DNA of 64,000 bases. Source: Datnioides undecimradiatus. Lineage: Eukaryota > Chordata > Actinopteri > Lobotiformes > Datnioididae. Position numbers and translations under genes: made by a program. The notes under the pieces were generated by a model. It was not told where the DNA came from. It worked only from the letters and a program-made list of their open reading frames with translations, and did not search any database. This document shows positions 27,060 through 38,867 of the stretch, piece by piece. The stretch spans positions 3,058,866 to 3,122,865 of the forward strand of contig WARS01000044.1 of NCBI GenBank assembly GCA_008933995.1. Direction: 5' to 3'. Position 1 is the stretch's first letter. Every line of letters begins with the position of its first letter.

Positions 27060-27550
27060 GAGCTGGAGTCGGTGCCGTTACAGGATTGCTCAATGGTTGT
27101 GTCACCAGGAGGCTGGACTGGTCGGGCGGAGTGTTTGAGCTGTGATCTCAACATCACCGGAGCTCACTCACTCACTCGCTCTCTGCCTCTCTCGGAGTGT
27201 GAGGCGGTCTCTCTATTTCCCTCTCCCCCCCTCTCTCTGTCTGCCTCTCTTTCTCTGTCTCTCCCAGTCTGGGCTCTGAGGGAATAGGGATATTCTCACC
27301 AAAAAGTACACAGACCTCAGAGCCACGGGCATCCACTCTCCAGAAAGGACGTGGGTTGGATTATTCGCTCAAGTTTCATTTATATCTCAACTGTGATGAG
27401 TCTCGCACGGAGAAATGGAGCGCGCAGTTTGTAGTTTATTTTAACCATCAAAGAAGAACACGTCCTAAACAAATAAAGGGTTTTGGTTTTTGGTTTTTGT
27501 TTGTTTTTCTGGCTTTTTTCTGGGATTTAGCGGTGAATCGGTTTGACAGG
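27060..27550 (+). promoter_or_regulatory. trib1: trib1 promoter-proximal region and 5' UTR
   Basis: The region upstream of the trib1 ATG has direct GAGCT repeats (27051-27066), a long CT-rich tract (about 27160-27275) and a T-rich tract (27481-27522). No clear TATA box is seen, so the start site cannot be fixed; CT-rich, TATA-less initiation in about 27150-27350 is a guess. A pyrimidine tract followed by TTTAG at 27526-27530 resembles a 3' splice site, so a 5' UTR intron cannot be excluded. Confidence 0.5.
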
Positions 27551-27856
27551 ATGAACTTGCAGTGGAGCAGCCCGGCACCCTCCTGCATCCGCACCGGGAG
27601 AGTCGCGCACAAGCGGCTGGACTCAGACGATCAGCCGCCGGCTAAATGCGCCAGGCTGAGCGCCGACGCGGGGGACACACAGGGACTCCTCGGCACCTCT
27701 CCCGGATCCCCGGTAAGCCCGGTCTCAAAAAACCCTGTCCCAGCGATCCACCAGGGGCCATCCAGGATAGGACCGTTTCTGCTTCTACCTCTGGCGGACC
27801 GGGAGAGCATGCACAGCGCGATGAACACCGATACCGGCGACGAGCTACTGTGCAAG
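27551..27856 (+). CDS. trib1: trib1 coding exon 1
   Basis: The exon encodes residues 1-102, from MNLQWSS to ELLCK, and ends at a GTATGC donor in phase 0. It carries the variable N-terminal region and the start of the pseudokinase N-lobe, up to the beta3 lysine, which is the last residue of the exon. It is clearly richer in G+C and CpG than its flanks, as expected for a promoter-proximal exon. Confidence 0.93.
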
Positions 27857-30800
27857 GTATGCGCAATCCCGTCATTGTGCAATTTCTTTGAATGAATTGT
27901 GTTTCAAGACACAGCGTTGCTCAATAGCTTGTCTGACATGTCATCAGTATTTAGCCGAGTTTTTCCACTCAGTGTTATTCTCACGCGAAATGTGGCACAC
28001 TTTGCGCAACAACAGCAGTGCTGGTTCAAGATTTTTAAATCGCGAACTCTGCAAGGCTCTATGATTATTATTAAATCTGTTTACATATACATGAAACACC
28101 AGGCAACCCAATTTCCCGAGCTGTGTTGCGGAGATAAAACCTCCAGATTCAAGTCCACCTATCTCTGGCACGATACGGCTTCACACTGTGTCTGTCAACT
28201 CGGCTTCATTTGCATACACGTCACTGCAATACGCCACGCCGTGACACAAAAAATGCAAACATGTGAGACAAAGAGAGACCATCGTACCATCGATATGCTA
28301 ATAATAATATGCTATAACGACAGGGCCCCTCCACTTTTCATCATCCGTGTGTTTATTTTGCATGAGAGACCTGCGGGCGTTTGGCTTTGTTGATTAATAA
28401 AGTTAATCGCTTCATGCTTTGGTGATTCATTTGTCACACTCGTGCAAAAGCAGCGTATTGAGCTGGAATCAAAGCATATCCTACGCCTCTTTTTAACTCG
28501 CTGCCAAATTTGCATGGTTGTTTCCTCAGATGATCATTAAGTACACAGTGACCCATCGCCTCCTCCCCCCTCTCACGCACTCTCCCTCCCTCCCTCCCTC
28601 CCTAATTTCCATCCTGTATCCCTGTCCTTCCTCTTTCTTTCCCTCTACTCTCCTCTGTTTCCCAGGTCTTTGATATGGGAGTGTACCAGGAAAAGATCAG
28701 ACCCTACGGGATCCTACAAGCCCACAAGAATGTGGCCGGCATCAAGGACATCATCCTTGGTGAACGCAAGGCCTATGTGTTCCTGGACAAGGACTTTGGG
28801 GACATGCACACCTTGGTAAAGAGCTGCCGCAGGCTCGATGAGGAGCATGCCTGCAAGCTCTTCCGTCAGGTGGCTCAAGCTGTGGCACACTGCCACCAGG
28901 CTGGCATCGTGCTGGGCGACCTCAAACTGCGCAAGTTTGTCTTCGCCGATGAGAAAAGGTGAATTTGTGCATCCATTACAACACCTAGAAGGAAACAGAC
29001 TTGAAATCTTGTTGCTCAGCGTCAGATGACATCAGAAAAGTTCCTCACCTGTTCGGCATCACATTCCTTTAAGCTAATTCTCAGTTTCATCTATCCCCAA
29101 CTGTGTCAGTTAACTTTATTTGGATGCTGTCAGGCTTAGATGCATGCGGTGTAGTGGGACGTGCCAGTGAAGGCACCAGGCAAACATGGCAGCAGCTGAT
29201 ACACACAAGGCCATGTGTGCAGATATCGATGTGGGCACAGATAGAGTAGGAGGTTCTGTACTTGTGGAGGCAGACTGCACTGCTTCCCAGATTTTCGCCC
29301 TCTCTGTCTGTCTCCCTTTCTCACTCTCTCGTTGTGTCTCTTTGTATGCGTGTCGTTGTGTTTTGTTTTGCGTGTGTGTGTGTGTGTGCATGTGTGAATG
29401 TAGTGGGTGGTAGCTTGGCAGAGCCGCTAGACGAGGCTGGTGAATGAGACAATCATCCCCCTTCTGCGGTCTATATCTTAGAATATATTTATTACTCATT
29501 ATTTATTAATAAATTACATCATAACTGTGCTGCAGAATAACTGATGCTTCCAACAAGGATTCATTCAAATACACTTTCATCCATGAAGGAGTAGTTCAAA
29601 GCGCTTTGCTTTGAACTGGCTCCCACACACACACACCCCCACACACACACGCACATGCCTTAATGTCTGCATCTCTGAGTACTGCATTCTGTTCAGGAAG
29701 ACACACAAAACCTCTGCTTACAAAACTATTTGTCGCCTCTTTGCCCTTGCGTCACTCTCTTTCCTGTAAGCGCCCGCTGATGCCCCACAACCACCCCTCC
29801 TCCCCCTCCTCCAGCTTTCCAAAGGCTCTTTTTCATGGAGACATTTCAACAGTAACATTCTCCAGCCATGACCTCTGGGTTTGCAGGGTCACACTGGATG
29901 AATGAGAGCAGACAGCCAGTGAGAGAAGTTGAGCTTGGTTGTGTCCCTCTGATAGCTATACGGCTGCAGAGCGATGAGTCACAGTGTATATGTGCGGAGG
30001 GGGAGAGGAGAAGAGGGGGCGCTGCATAGCTCATTTTCTCTCTTTGTGTGCGAGTGTGTCTATACATGCATATGTTTGAATACGGGCTGATCACACACAC
30101 CTCTGGTCCCTTGCAATGCCTTTTTGCCAATCATGAAGTGGTTTTGTTTGCTGGGTTACACCATTGCAACATAAATGCTGGTAAACTGAACCACAAGACC
30201 TACTTGACCCTGGGGTTGTGGGATGACATGTTGTTTTTTAACACAGACTTCTCTTTGCGCTTTTCCCAGTGACAAACGGCCACAGCGGCATCATGGGAAT
30301 TGGCTTTTCATTTCCACAAAATCTGTTGTTTTGTGCGACCCGAGGTTGCTGCCTCTGCTCAATCACAGACTTTTCAACACAAGTCTCCTTGAAATGTTGC
30401 GATCACCCATGACGTCATTTGTTCTGTCAGACATTCCTCCAAATTCACAATCAGGCATCTTTCAAACCCCAACAATCACGCTATGATGCAACGTCCTGGT
30501 CGACAATGCAGCAGTCGAGCCAGAGACAGAGAAAGTCACAACAATTTGACAAATGCAGTCTCCATTCACACACACACACACACACACGCACACAGACACA
30601 CACACATACTGCAGTTGGAAAAGCCTGTTTAGGGAAGGTGACTAGCACTATGAAGCATGCAGAGCTTCACTGCTGGGCCAGCCTTCCCGTGCGTCACTGA
30701 TGTGGCAACAGCCATTTGAGGGTAATTATGGGATGGCTGGCGCCGCGAGTGTGGGACCCAGGTGCAGATAGCCTCGGCTCGAGAAAGAGAGAGAGGAGGA

Positions 30801-32529
30801 GAGAAGATATGTACTCTCAACAGAAGGATGAGTCACTCTCTCCACCCCTCCAACTCTCTCTGTTCTGTTTCCTTTTCTGTCTGCATCTCTCGTTCTCCTC
30901 TCCTGACTTATCTCCTCCACTATCTTGGTGTTTAAATATCTGTTGCTTTCTATCTTGGTCCTTCTGGCTGTCTCTCTTTTTATCCTCTCTCTAGCTGTCT
31001 ATTTCTCTTTCTCTCTGCCCTTTCAGCCACTTTGTCTCACAGAGTCAATTTGTGAGCTAAAACAGCACACCTCTTATTTGCATTTGGACTGATGAAACCT
31101 CAATCACTGTGTTAGACTCAGGAGCAAATCTCAAGAAAACATTTTCCTGTTGTTACAAACAGCAGAGTTTGTAAGAGTTCGGTGGTAAATGTCTCATTCT
31201 ACAAATGCACTCTCACAATCTTAGTAGTTGCTCTGGTGCTGTTGGACTGAATGCATGTCCTGTTATTAACATGGCTAAAAATAGCATTGTGTGTGTGAGT
31301 GTGTGAGTTGGGGAGGAGCAGGGTGCTGAAGTCATGTATTTATATGCGTGTTTATGTGACCATGTGTGTGCCAGGAAGTCACTGGAAATTTGCTTAGGCA
31401 GCTCTGCTTCCCAAACGGGACTTATTGTTGTGCACTCAGGTCAGAGTAAGTTCACTAGTGTCTACATTGTGTGTGTCTGTGTCTGTGTGTGTGTGTGTGT
31501 GAGAGAGTGAGTGTCTGTCCATCTGCCTGTCTGCTGTGCAGCTTACTGTAAGGCTAAATGAAGGATGTTTGTTTTTCCATGATGCAATCAGTGACTTACA
31601 TTTAACAGATCTCTGAAATGATCAACAAAAGCCACTGTTAGAAATAGACTCATATGCGCACACACACTCACACACATAAACACAGACAAACAGACACACT
31701 CGGTCGTCTACTAGATTAAGGAGTGACATGTGCTTTAAATGTTGTTGTACATGGGAACTCTGAGAACATAATTTCCAACAGCAACATGACATTCTGCAAA
31801 AACTGTTCTAATTGCGAAATATTTGTTTGGATGGAGAACATTAACTTGTTTCACCACAACGTGTAAAGTTGCTTTCTGTAAAAGATAACGAATGATATCG
31901 GCCCAAATCAGATCTCTCTCAGCAATCAGCTGTGAGTAGACATGCAGCTACCAGAGGAATCTCCAGTGAACTAAGCAAAACATTTTTCAGTGTTGTCTAA
32001 GCTCTTAAAGGTCTTTTGAAATGTCCTGACCTTATTTTGACTTTTTCTTCACAGGACACAGGTGAGACTAGAAAGCCTCGAGGACTGCCGCGTCCTAGAG
32101 GACCCCAACGACGACTCCATGTCAGACACCCACGGCTGCCCTGCCTACGTCAGCCCAGAGATCCTCAGCAGCTCCGCGCCTTACTCTGGCAAGATGGCTG
32201 ACATGTGGAGCCTGGGGGTCATGCTGTATACCATGCTGGTGGGCCGCTACCCCTTCCACGACCCAGACCCAGCCACGCTGTTTTCCAAAATCCGCAGAGG
32301 TCAGTGCTGCCTGCCAGAGGGCTTGTCGCCCAAGGCCAAGTGTCTGCTGCAGAGCCTGCTGAGAAAAGAACCCTGTGAGAGACTCACTGCAGCAGAGCTG
32401 TTTGCTCACCCATGGTTCCACCAGCCGCCATCGTCGCAGGAAGTGGCACTGGGTGAACAGGAAGTGAGCTCGGCGGAACAGATGGTGCCATCCTTTGACG
32501 TGGAAGAGGATGATGATCTGTTCTGCTGA
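27551..32529 (+). CDS. trib1: Tribbles pseudokinase 1 (three coding exons)
   Basis: Joined exons 27551-27856, 28666-28958 and 32055-32529 encode 357 aa (human TRIB1 has about 372). Tribbles proteins are pseudokinase adaptors: they bind substrates such as C/EBP-alpha, recruit the E3 ligase COP1 through a C-terminal tail, and bind MEK1. Visible order: a basic Pro/Ser-rich N-terminus with PAKCARLS (residues 30-37), a GPSRI entry into the pseudokinase domain near 69-73, the beta3 Lys102, a catalytic loop [10 protein letters not shown] (184-193) with LGD in place of HRD, SLE (207-209) in place of DFG, SPE (233-235) in place of [22 protein letters not shown] (251-269), a MEK-type motif LFAHPWF (315-321) and a COP1-type tail with Val344-Pro345. 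The [13 protein letters not shown] and VLGD signatures and the LFC ending match TRIB1 rather than TRIB2 or TRIB3. The ATG at 27551 has A at -3; in-frame sequence upstream has no ATG. Identity is near certain; splice sites are inferred from GT-AG and homology. Confidence 0.96.
27857..28665 (+). other. trib1: trib1 intron 1
   Basis: This 809-bp phase-0 intron has GT-AG ends. It contains an octamer-like ATTTGCAT near 28208 in a complex stretch (28180-28260) and ends in a long pyrimidine tract with a (CCCT)n run at 28581-28603. No other gene is seen in it. Confidence 0.88.
28666..28958 (+). CDS. trib1: trib1 coding exon 2
   Basis: The exon starts after a pyrimidine-rich tract ending in CCCAG and encodes residues 103-199 plus the first two bases of Arg200 (AG|G). 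It covers the rest of the N-lobe and the catalytic loop: [10 protein letters not shown] (132-141), DFGDMH (145-150), [20 protein letters not shown] (175-194). The donor is AAAAG|GTGAAT. Confidence 0.93.
28959..32054 (+). other. trib1: trib1 intron 2
   Basis: This 3096-bp phase-2 intron has GT-AG ends. It holds TG and CA microsatellites near 29371-29390, 29626-29650, 30569-30605 and 31469-31500. It also has a CT-rich stretch (30830-31026) ending in a strong but apparently unused acceptor-like CCCTTTCAG at 31018-31026. No convincing internal exon follows. Confidence 0.88.
32055..32529 (+). CDS. trib1: trib1 coding exon 3 with stop
   Basis: The exon follows a TTCTTCACAG acceptor, completes Arg200 and encodes residues 201-357, starting [10 protein letters not shown] and ending in DDLFC before a TGA at 32527-32529. 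It holds the C-lobe, the MEK-type motif and the COP1-type tail. The exon boundaries align with the human protein without gaps around the junction. Confidence 0.94.
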
Positions 32530-34725
32530 CGGACTTAAATCAGCTGAGTCTGGCTGAGGGACCAAAACAGAAAATGCTATGAGGGACTCTTTTTTTTTTT
32601 TTTTCTACATTGGCACTTTTTAGAAACCCATTTGTGTACTGTTGAGTGTACATACACCCTCAAGCTTTCTACAAACTTACTGTACTGTATTTTGTTGTCG
32701 TATATGTGTTACTTGCTAAGGGCATTGTTCACAATGATCACTCATTGTGTTTCTATATGTGCGTTTTTGTTTTGTTTTTTTAATAATTTGGTGCTAAATG
32801 AAATGACTCAGACTTTGCCAGATTATGCTAACAAAATAATCTCTGCAGGCTACTACGAGTATATCGCAGAAAATTAACTCATGACGAAAAGCAGACACCC
32901 TTGCTTGCTCTCAGCCTGGACTCACAAGGCTTCAGAAGGCATTAGATGAATCCTGAGCGGGAGGCAAAGCGAGCGGGATGTTGTTCCTCTCACTCTCTGA
33001 CCAGGCTGGAGGCTTCGCCGGCTGACTCACCGACCGGCTCGAGGAAGGCCTAATACAAGCTTGATGTCTCACAGCGGGCGGTGTCACAGAGTGAGAAAGA
33101 TGGTTAGCAGAAGACTGATGTGTCACCCTCAGCGGGGACGCTACGAAGGTGCTTCGCTGCCAATCTGGCAACGTCTCAGCAAACAGGGAGCATTTACAAA
33201 TCTCACACCATGCGCAGAAGGTTGAGAAAGGCAGGGTGTTACTGATGGAAGACTCACAGAAAAGCAGGGAGAGTTTGTCACACACATACACACACTCAAT
33301 AATAAGCGGTGGCACTGGGCTAACACAAGTCTTTGTGCTTAGCTAACAGAGAAAGTTACTTTCTCATTTTTTAACCAGTGAAACTGAACACATTTCCCCT
33401 TTTTAAAAACATGCTCAAAGCTGAATATATCAGATAAAGGTCATAGCTGAGCAGGAAGTGTCTATTAACAGGGTGTGAACTCACTAATTTGAATGATCAA
33501 TCTGTTTGGCTCTCCTGCCATGCTGTGTGTGCGTGTGTGCGATTAGCCACAGCTAAACCTAACACTAATGCTTCTTGTTTAAAACAAAATGCTGGAAGGG
33601 ACTTAAAGGGTTTTAAAGGCTCAGTCACATGCCTTTGCAGCAGCAGAGATGGTTGGATAATAACTGCACCTGGAGGCATGCGACAGTAGGACTTCAGTGG
33701 TGAGAAGGTTAAAAAATGCACAGAGAATTTAAACGGTACCTCTTACTGAAGCAACACACATTATCTCCCAGTCCAACATTGTTTGTATTTCTTGAGTAAT
33801 GTGTCAAATATCCACCTATGAAAGGATTAATTAGAAAAATTAAAACTCTCTCAGTTGAGCAGTTCAACCTGTTTTGTTCATTTCTGTTAGAACATTATGT
33901 CAAACTGTGTCGTTTTAACAAAGCTGAGCTGTGCTGAGTGTTGTGCCCGTATCACTGTGTTTCATAAACTGAATGGCTCTGAATCAGTCGCAGTCAGGCG
34001 ATATTTGATGTTGGTTGTCTGATGATGACTCAACACTCGAGCGTGTCTGTGGAGAATGGTCCTGACCTTGGCAGGAAGAATCTGTTCTGACTGTTTCACC
34101 TCTTTAATGGTACTTTTTTCCCCTCTTCCTTTTTATTTTGTTGCCGTTGAAAGCTGTGGATCCATGGAGACTAGTCAGCACAGTTAGTGACATGATGTAC
34201 CAAGTTCTAAAAGAAGATCTTGGATTGTGACAACAATGCAGCGTTTCACTGAGATTTAGCCTTACAGGCTACTGTGGATCTGCAGCTATCAGTTTCACTC
34301 TGGCTTTATTTCGACAATGGTACCAGTTTCAGCACATCTGAGAGGCGCTGTGCATTAAAGTTTAGGGTCATGTGTTAGACTAATAAAACGTCTGTTGCAG
34401 TAATTATTTTCTTTCATCTGCTTGAGTTACCAGATGGGAGCAGACTTGTGACAATCTGAAATGAGTCTCACAGAAATGTAATTTAAGAGATTTTCTGGTT
34501 CATACATGTAGAGTGAGTCGCACCTTCATGTGACATGTAGAGTAAACTGACACGGGTGCACAAACTTCTTATTGCACTGTGAATTATGTATTTGTGACAC
34601 AACCTAGAGGCTATTATCAGTCCAGACGGGTTACACACAAGAGATATATTCATTGTACAAAAGATGTAAATATGTATATTTGAAATATGTGTGGAGATGT
34701 TGAATAAAGATCACATTTTTTTCAT
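32530..34725 (+). other. trib1: trib1 3' UTR (inferred)
   Basis: This is about 2.2 kb from the stop codon to just past the first well-placed AATAAA, similar in scale to the long 3' UTR of mammalian TRIB1. It has a poly-T run near 32590-32604 and AT-rich ends. The last 70 bases (TGTAAATATGTATATTTG and onward) are AU-rich, in keeping with the short-lived TRIB1 mRNA known in mammals. The end is inferred from the signal and not from transcript data. Confidence 0.6.
34703..34708 (+). terminator. trib1: trib1 polyadenylation signal AATAAA
   Basis: A canonical AATAAA lies 2.17 kb after the stop and is followed by a T-rich and TGT-rich stretch (34713-34750) that could serve as the downstream element. 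It fits the expected length of the 3' UTR. Confidence 0.6.
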
Positions 34726-35318
34726 ATTCATATGGCTTGTTGTGTTCATTACTTCTGCTTGTCTTTCTCACACACCCATGCAAACACCTGCACATTACAC
34801 AGCCCGACTGCATACCTCAAAGGTTTTTACCGCATCACTGTGAGAACACAACACATGCACGTTCTCATTCTCCACAGTGCTTTCAATCTCATCCTTGCAA
34901 GGGAAAAAACTCTCCCTCTCTCTGCGTCTCTCCCTCAAACCGTTTATTCTTCTCTGACCTTTGCGTAATGTAACATTTAACTCCTCAAACACACAAACGT
35001 CAATAGTGGGTCAGTGTCTTTTCCTGGAATGCGCAAGGGGGGCATATATACCTGTGTTTCTTTTTTCCTCATCTTCACCAGGTTACCAGTGCAACTCGAG
35101 GTCAACTCATCAAAAAATGAACACGGGCACTATTTAAACTCAAATTCATACAGTTTCTTTTCCATCTAATACACTTTTGCTTATGAATCATTGTTTGACC
35201 TATAAGAGCTTGGCATGTCTCCACCGTCTGTGTGTTATGACTACCTCAGGCATGGCTGGCTGGGGCTTGCGTAAGCACTGTGTGCGTGTTCATGCGCATA
35301 CCTGCCTGCATGTCTACA

Positions 35319-35354
<36 letters not shown>

Positions 35355-35636
35355 CTCAAGAGTCAGATTAGGTATCAACAGGGTAGCTGCAGTGTCTCAG
35401 CTGCTGGGAAGCTGCCAAACCAACGATTACCCAACACATGAGAGCCGGGTTACTCCGGAGATGACAACAGGGCCCCAAAAAGTAGGCTAGTGGTAGGTCA
35501 AGCAAAGCATATCTGGAGAAATGAGTGTGTGTGGGAAAAGGGTGTGTTTGAGAAGGGAGGGGGTTATGGGAAGTTGTGTGAGCAAATTGGTTTTGTTAGC
35601 ATGGAGAGGTCTGTCATTCACAGTTTACAAGATCTA
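34726..35636. other. Intergenic, no gene seen
   Basis: A TG microsatellite (35321-35353) is the only distinct feature. Confidence 0.55.
35321..35353. repeat. (TG)n microsatellite
   Basis: A perfect TG run of about 16 units. Confidence 0.95.
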
Positions 35637-36541
35637 ATGAAATAGTAAGACATTTTGGGAAACTTATTTCCTTTTTACCACTAGTTTGATAAGAAGAAGT
35701 CTGTACACTTTCTAATGTCTTTACACTACAGCTAGTTAAGTTGGCTTACCTAGCATAGAAAGGAATGGGAAGCATGGCCCAAATGTGACAAAATCCTCCG
35801 TTCACCTGCTTTGGAGCAAAGAGTCTGGCACAACATCACAAAAACCACAGCATGTTATTTCTACAACAACAGATATTGACTCACCGGTGGACTCACCTCT
35901 TTTGTCGAGCTGCAATCTGTAACACACAGTGGTCTTGAACCTATGCATAAATATGCATAAATAAATAAGCATGCCTTGCTCAATGGGGTACGTAATGGAA
36001 ATTGGAAACAGGATAGGCATTTGGAACATAACATTTGGAGGAATTTGAACATTAAAAAGTGGGCAAGAGAGATACTTTCTACGGTCAGGACAAACAGTTG
36101 GATTCCAGCAGGGCAGGTGGGCATAGAACTTGAACGGCCTTAGTTGGTGGAAATGAAGGGAGCAAGGACTCTAGCCAGGTAGCTACTGAATCTCAACTCT
36201 GTGCTTTAAAAGCTGATGACTGATGTGTGGCTGTCATAATTTTAATGGTTAAAACTGGTTGATTTAAGTTTCTGTAAGGACACATTGAAAACATGATTGG
36301 ATTTAGAAATAAGTGAAATATGACAGGGGATATGATCTGAAATGCTAAAGACTTGACTTAAATGAGGGCCTTGGAGGAGCTGGTAGACAAAGTTTGTTAT
36401 GTTTAGGCAGCTAGGCTAGCTGTTTCCCTTTGTTTTTATGTTTTATGTTAGCTGCCTGATATTTACCATACAGATGTGTGAGTGGTATTGATTTCCTTGT
36501 CTAACTCTCATCAGGAAAGTGAATAAGGTTTTCCAACAATA
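35637..36541. repeat. Split or composite MITE-like element
   Basis: The left part (35637-35800: AAGACATTTTGGGAAACTTA and the TTAAGTTGGCTTACCTAGCAT region) matches the left half of the element at 14328-14606. The right part (36395-36541: GCTAGGCTAGCTGTTTCCC, GAGTGGTATTGAT, CAGGAAAGTGAATAAGG) matches the right half. The 600 bp between are unlike that copy. This is either a longer family member or one split by an insertion. Confidence 0.45.
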
Positions 36542-37879
36542 AAACCCACATGACCCTAACGTTAAAAGGTTGTGTCAGCTGAAAGTTGTGGTTAGGATTC
36601 CAGAATAAGTGTTTTGTGGTGAGCTGTAAAATGAGGTGAGGTATTAGGAAATGTGCTCAGGTGCATTGTGTGTCTGCGTGATTTCATTCTGTCCCTTGGC
36701 CACAAGTGTAAACTTTATCCTATCGTTGTGATCCAGGATCATTAAAGTTTCCCAACCATATTAACCGTCAGAGAACTCACAAACTTCCCCTTAGATGGAT
36801 GTCACACACACACACAGCAGAGCATCATCAGATGTTTCCTTGATCTGTGACCTCATTTGATAAAGCTAAAATTACAGAAGGAAGTATTTGCTGGTATTTC
36901 AGCTGATATTTCTAGCTATTTCAGGGCAGGGATTAAATAACAGTAATGTTGCAGTCATGTATATCTTCAAAGAATTTAAACTCTTCAGATGTGGGTTGTT
37001 TTTGGCCCAGTTGGGCCCATACAGAATATAAGTGTTTAACAGAGGTGTCACCCTGGCTGGTTTTTTTTTTCCACCATAAACCACACAAGGAAGTGAAGAA
37101 GCAGATCTGAGATTTGACAGTAGGCCTGAAGCACCTGCTCAGCCTCCACTCCGTGATGATTTTAAATATTGTGCGTCTTCCTGGAACTCTTTGGCACCGG
37201 CGAGCGTTCGCCTGATGCAATGGAAACTGCTCCTTTGTTTAAATGACTCTTTGACCTGATTTATTTCATAATACCAATCCCTGAAGGAATGTGAGAGATT
37301 TTGTTGATCATATTTCAGTGAGTGAGTTAGGATGCTTGTAATAAGGCTGGTATTTTCAACTGCCACTTTAAATCATATGGGCATACCTGGAATTCATTTA
37401 TGAGGTGAAGTTATGATCTCTGCTGCGCCCTTGTGGAAATATGGAAAACTGCAGCTGTAAAAAAAAAAAAAAAAAAAAAAAAAAACATGCTGTACCAAAA
37501 CAATCATACCTGTAGGGTACAAAAACACTATATTTTTAAAAAGAAAACCTGCTCCCAGTTAGAATTAGATATAGAAGAATAACCTTATAGGGTAAAAAAT
37601 AATTGGAGAGTAGATCCTTTGGCTAGGGCTCAATGTAAATTTGTAATTTGTGATATTAGGCTATAAAAATAAAATAGTTGTGACAAATTATTCAGAATGC
37701 TCTTACTTAACAGTTGATGTCAGCTGATGACTTGATCCTAAATGTTTTGCTTGGTAGGCTTAATTGTTTATCACCAAACTAAAAAGCAAAGAGTAACACA
37801 TTAGTTAGAAAACATGCTTTATCAGACAGTGCTCTCTGTGTTTTATGTTTCCATGCTGAATTCACACTTTTTAAATCGT
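36542..37879. other. Intergenic, no gene seen
   Basis: AT-rich sequence with a 27-base A-run (37459-37485). The A-run has no clear upstream element, so it could be the tail of an old retroposed sequence. Confidence 0.5.
37459..37485 (+). repeat. Poly-A tract
   Basis: Twenty-seven consecutive A. Confidence 0.95.
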
Positions 37880-38445
37880 AGAGCTGAGACCATTTGCCCA
37901 TCATCAGTTAGTTAACAGAAAATAAATCAGCGACTGTTCTGATAACCAATAATCAATAAAACCGGTTTGGCTCGGTAATGGCTGCTTTTCAATGTTTCAT
38001 ATCAATGTAAATTAAATACACCAACTAATGAATGGATTAAAGGTTTTCTTGTAAACAAATAAAGTGCATGTGCACACTCAGGGTTTATCATCAAAACACA
38101 TTGTGTGAATTGTTAAGTTTAACATTTAACATAATGTCCCTTCATGAAACGTATTCTGTTGAAAGTTTTGAATCCTGCATTGTTTACACCCATGTGGCTG
38201 CCAATCTTCTTCTTCACTAACTTTGTTTACACCATGTTGCACTTGTTTGCTCATTACCACCACCTGTCAATGGGCAGATTTCTGTGAAAATACAGGCAGG
38301 AATGTGAATTACCACCCAAGCATTCACTTATAAAGTCATTGCTTTGTAACACTACTAGTAGTGAACAACTCCACAGGATACCTTTAAACAAGAAAACAAT
38401 CATCAGATTAATCAGCAATGAAAACAGTTGATAGTTGGAGCTCGA
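37880..38445. repeat. TIR element of the GCTGCAA-ATTAGT type, longer copy
   Basis: The left end (AGAGCTGAGACC, CATCAGTTAGTTAACAG, TAATCAATAAAACC) and right end (GATTAATCAGCAATGAAAAC, GATAGTTGGAGCTC) resemble the ends of the element at 12190-12490. The interior is different and non-coding. Confidence 0.4.
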
Positions 38446-38569
38446 GTAAAATACATTTTCCAAGAAAACATGTGACAACATAATTATCTTTCTCTGACAG
38501 CATGGCTCTCCACTGGAGGTAAATGGGAGTCTTGAGTGTTGTCTGGGTCAACAGGCTCTTAAACACAGA

Positions 38570-38760
38570 CAGGAGGGGAATGAAGAGCGATTCTCTGATG
38601 AGGTTATTGCAAGCAAAGTGGCCCCTCAGGGCTCTGTGTTATCATCATGACTGTTTTCTATTCAGACAGATAAAGTGAAACACACAAACATTGTTAAGAT
38701 CTTAAAATATGCTGATGACAAGGCCCTGGGTGGCCTGATTTACAGGGACTGTTTATTATG
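38570..38760 (+). pseudogene. Decayed non-LTR retrotransposon reverse transcriptase fragment
   Basis: One frame reads APQGSVLSS (38621-38647), then a TGA, then IVKILKYADDKALGGL (about 38687-38734) before a second stop. PQGSVLS and YADD, about 30 codons apart, are the conserved reverse-transcriptase motifs of LINE elements, here of the L2 or Rex type. The rest of the element is not detectable, so it is a dead fragment. Confidence 0.6.
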
Positions 38761-38867
38761 ATTTCTCTGACTGATGCAAATTCATTTGTTCCCAAAGATT
38801 TAAAAACATATCTAAGCAAAAGTTCTCTCTTACAGGGACGCCTTAGGCACAAACCTATGATACCTAT

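Noticed and set aside
27356..27550. N-terminal extension of Trib1 by 65 codons
   Set aside because: The frame is open but begins with TTG, not ATG, and the added residues have no counterpart in TRIB1. The ATG at 27551 has a good context.
27751..27770. CTCF site in trib1 exon 1 (CCACCAGGGGCC)
   Set aside because: It lacks one G of the core and lies in coding sequence for HQGPS, which explains it.
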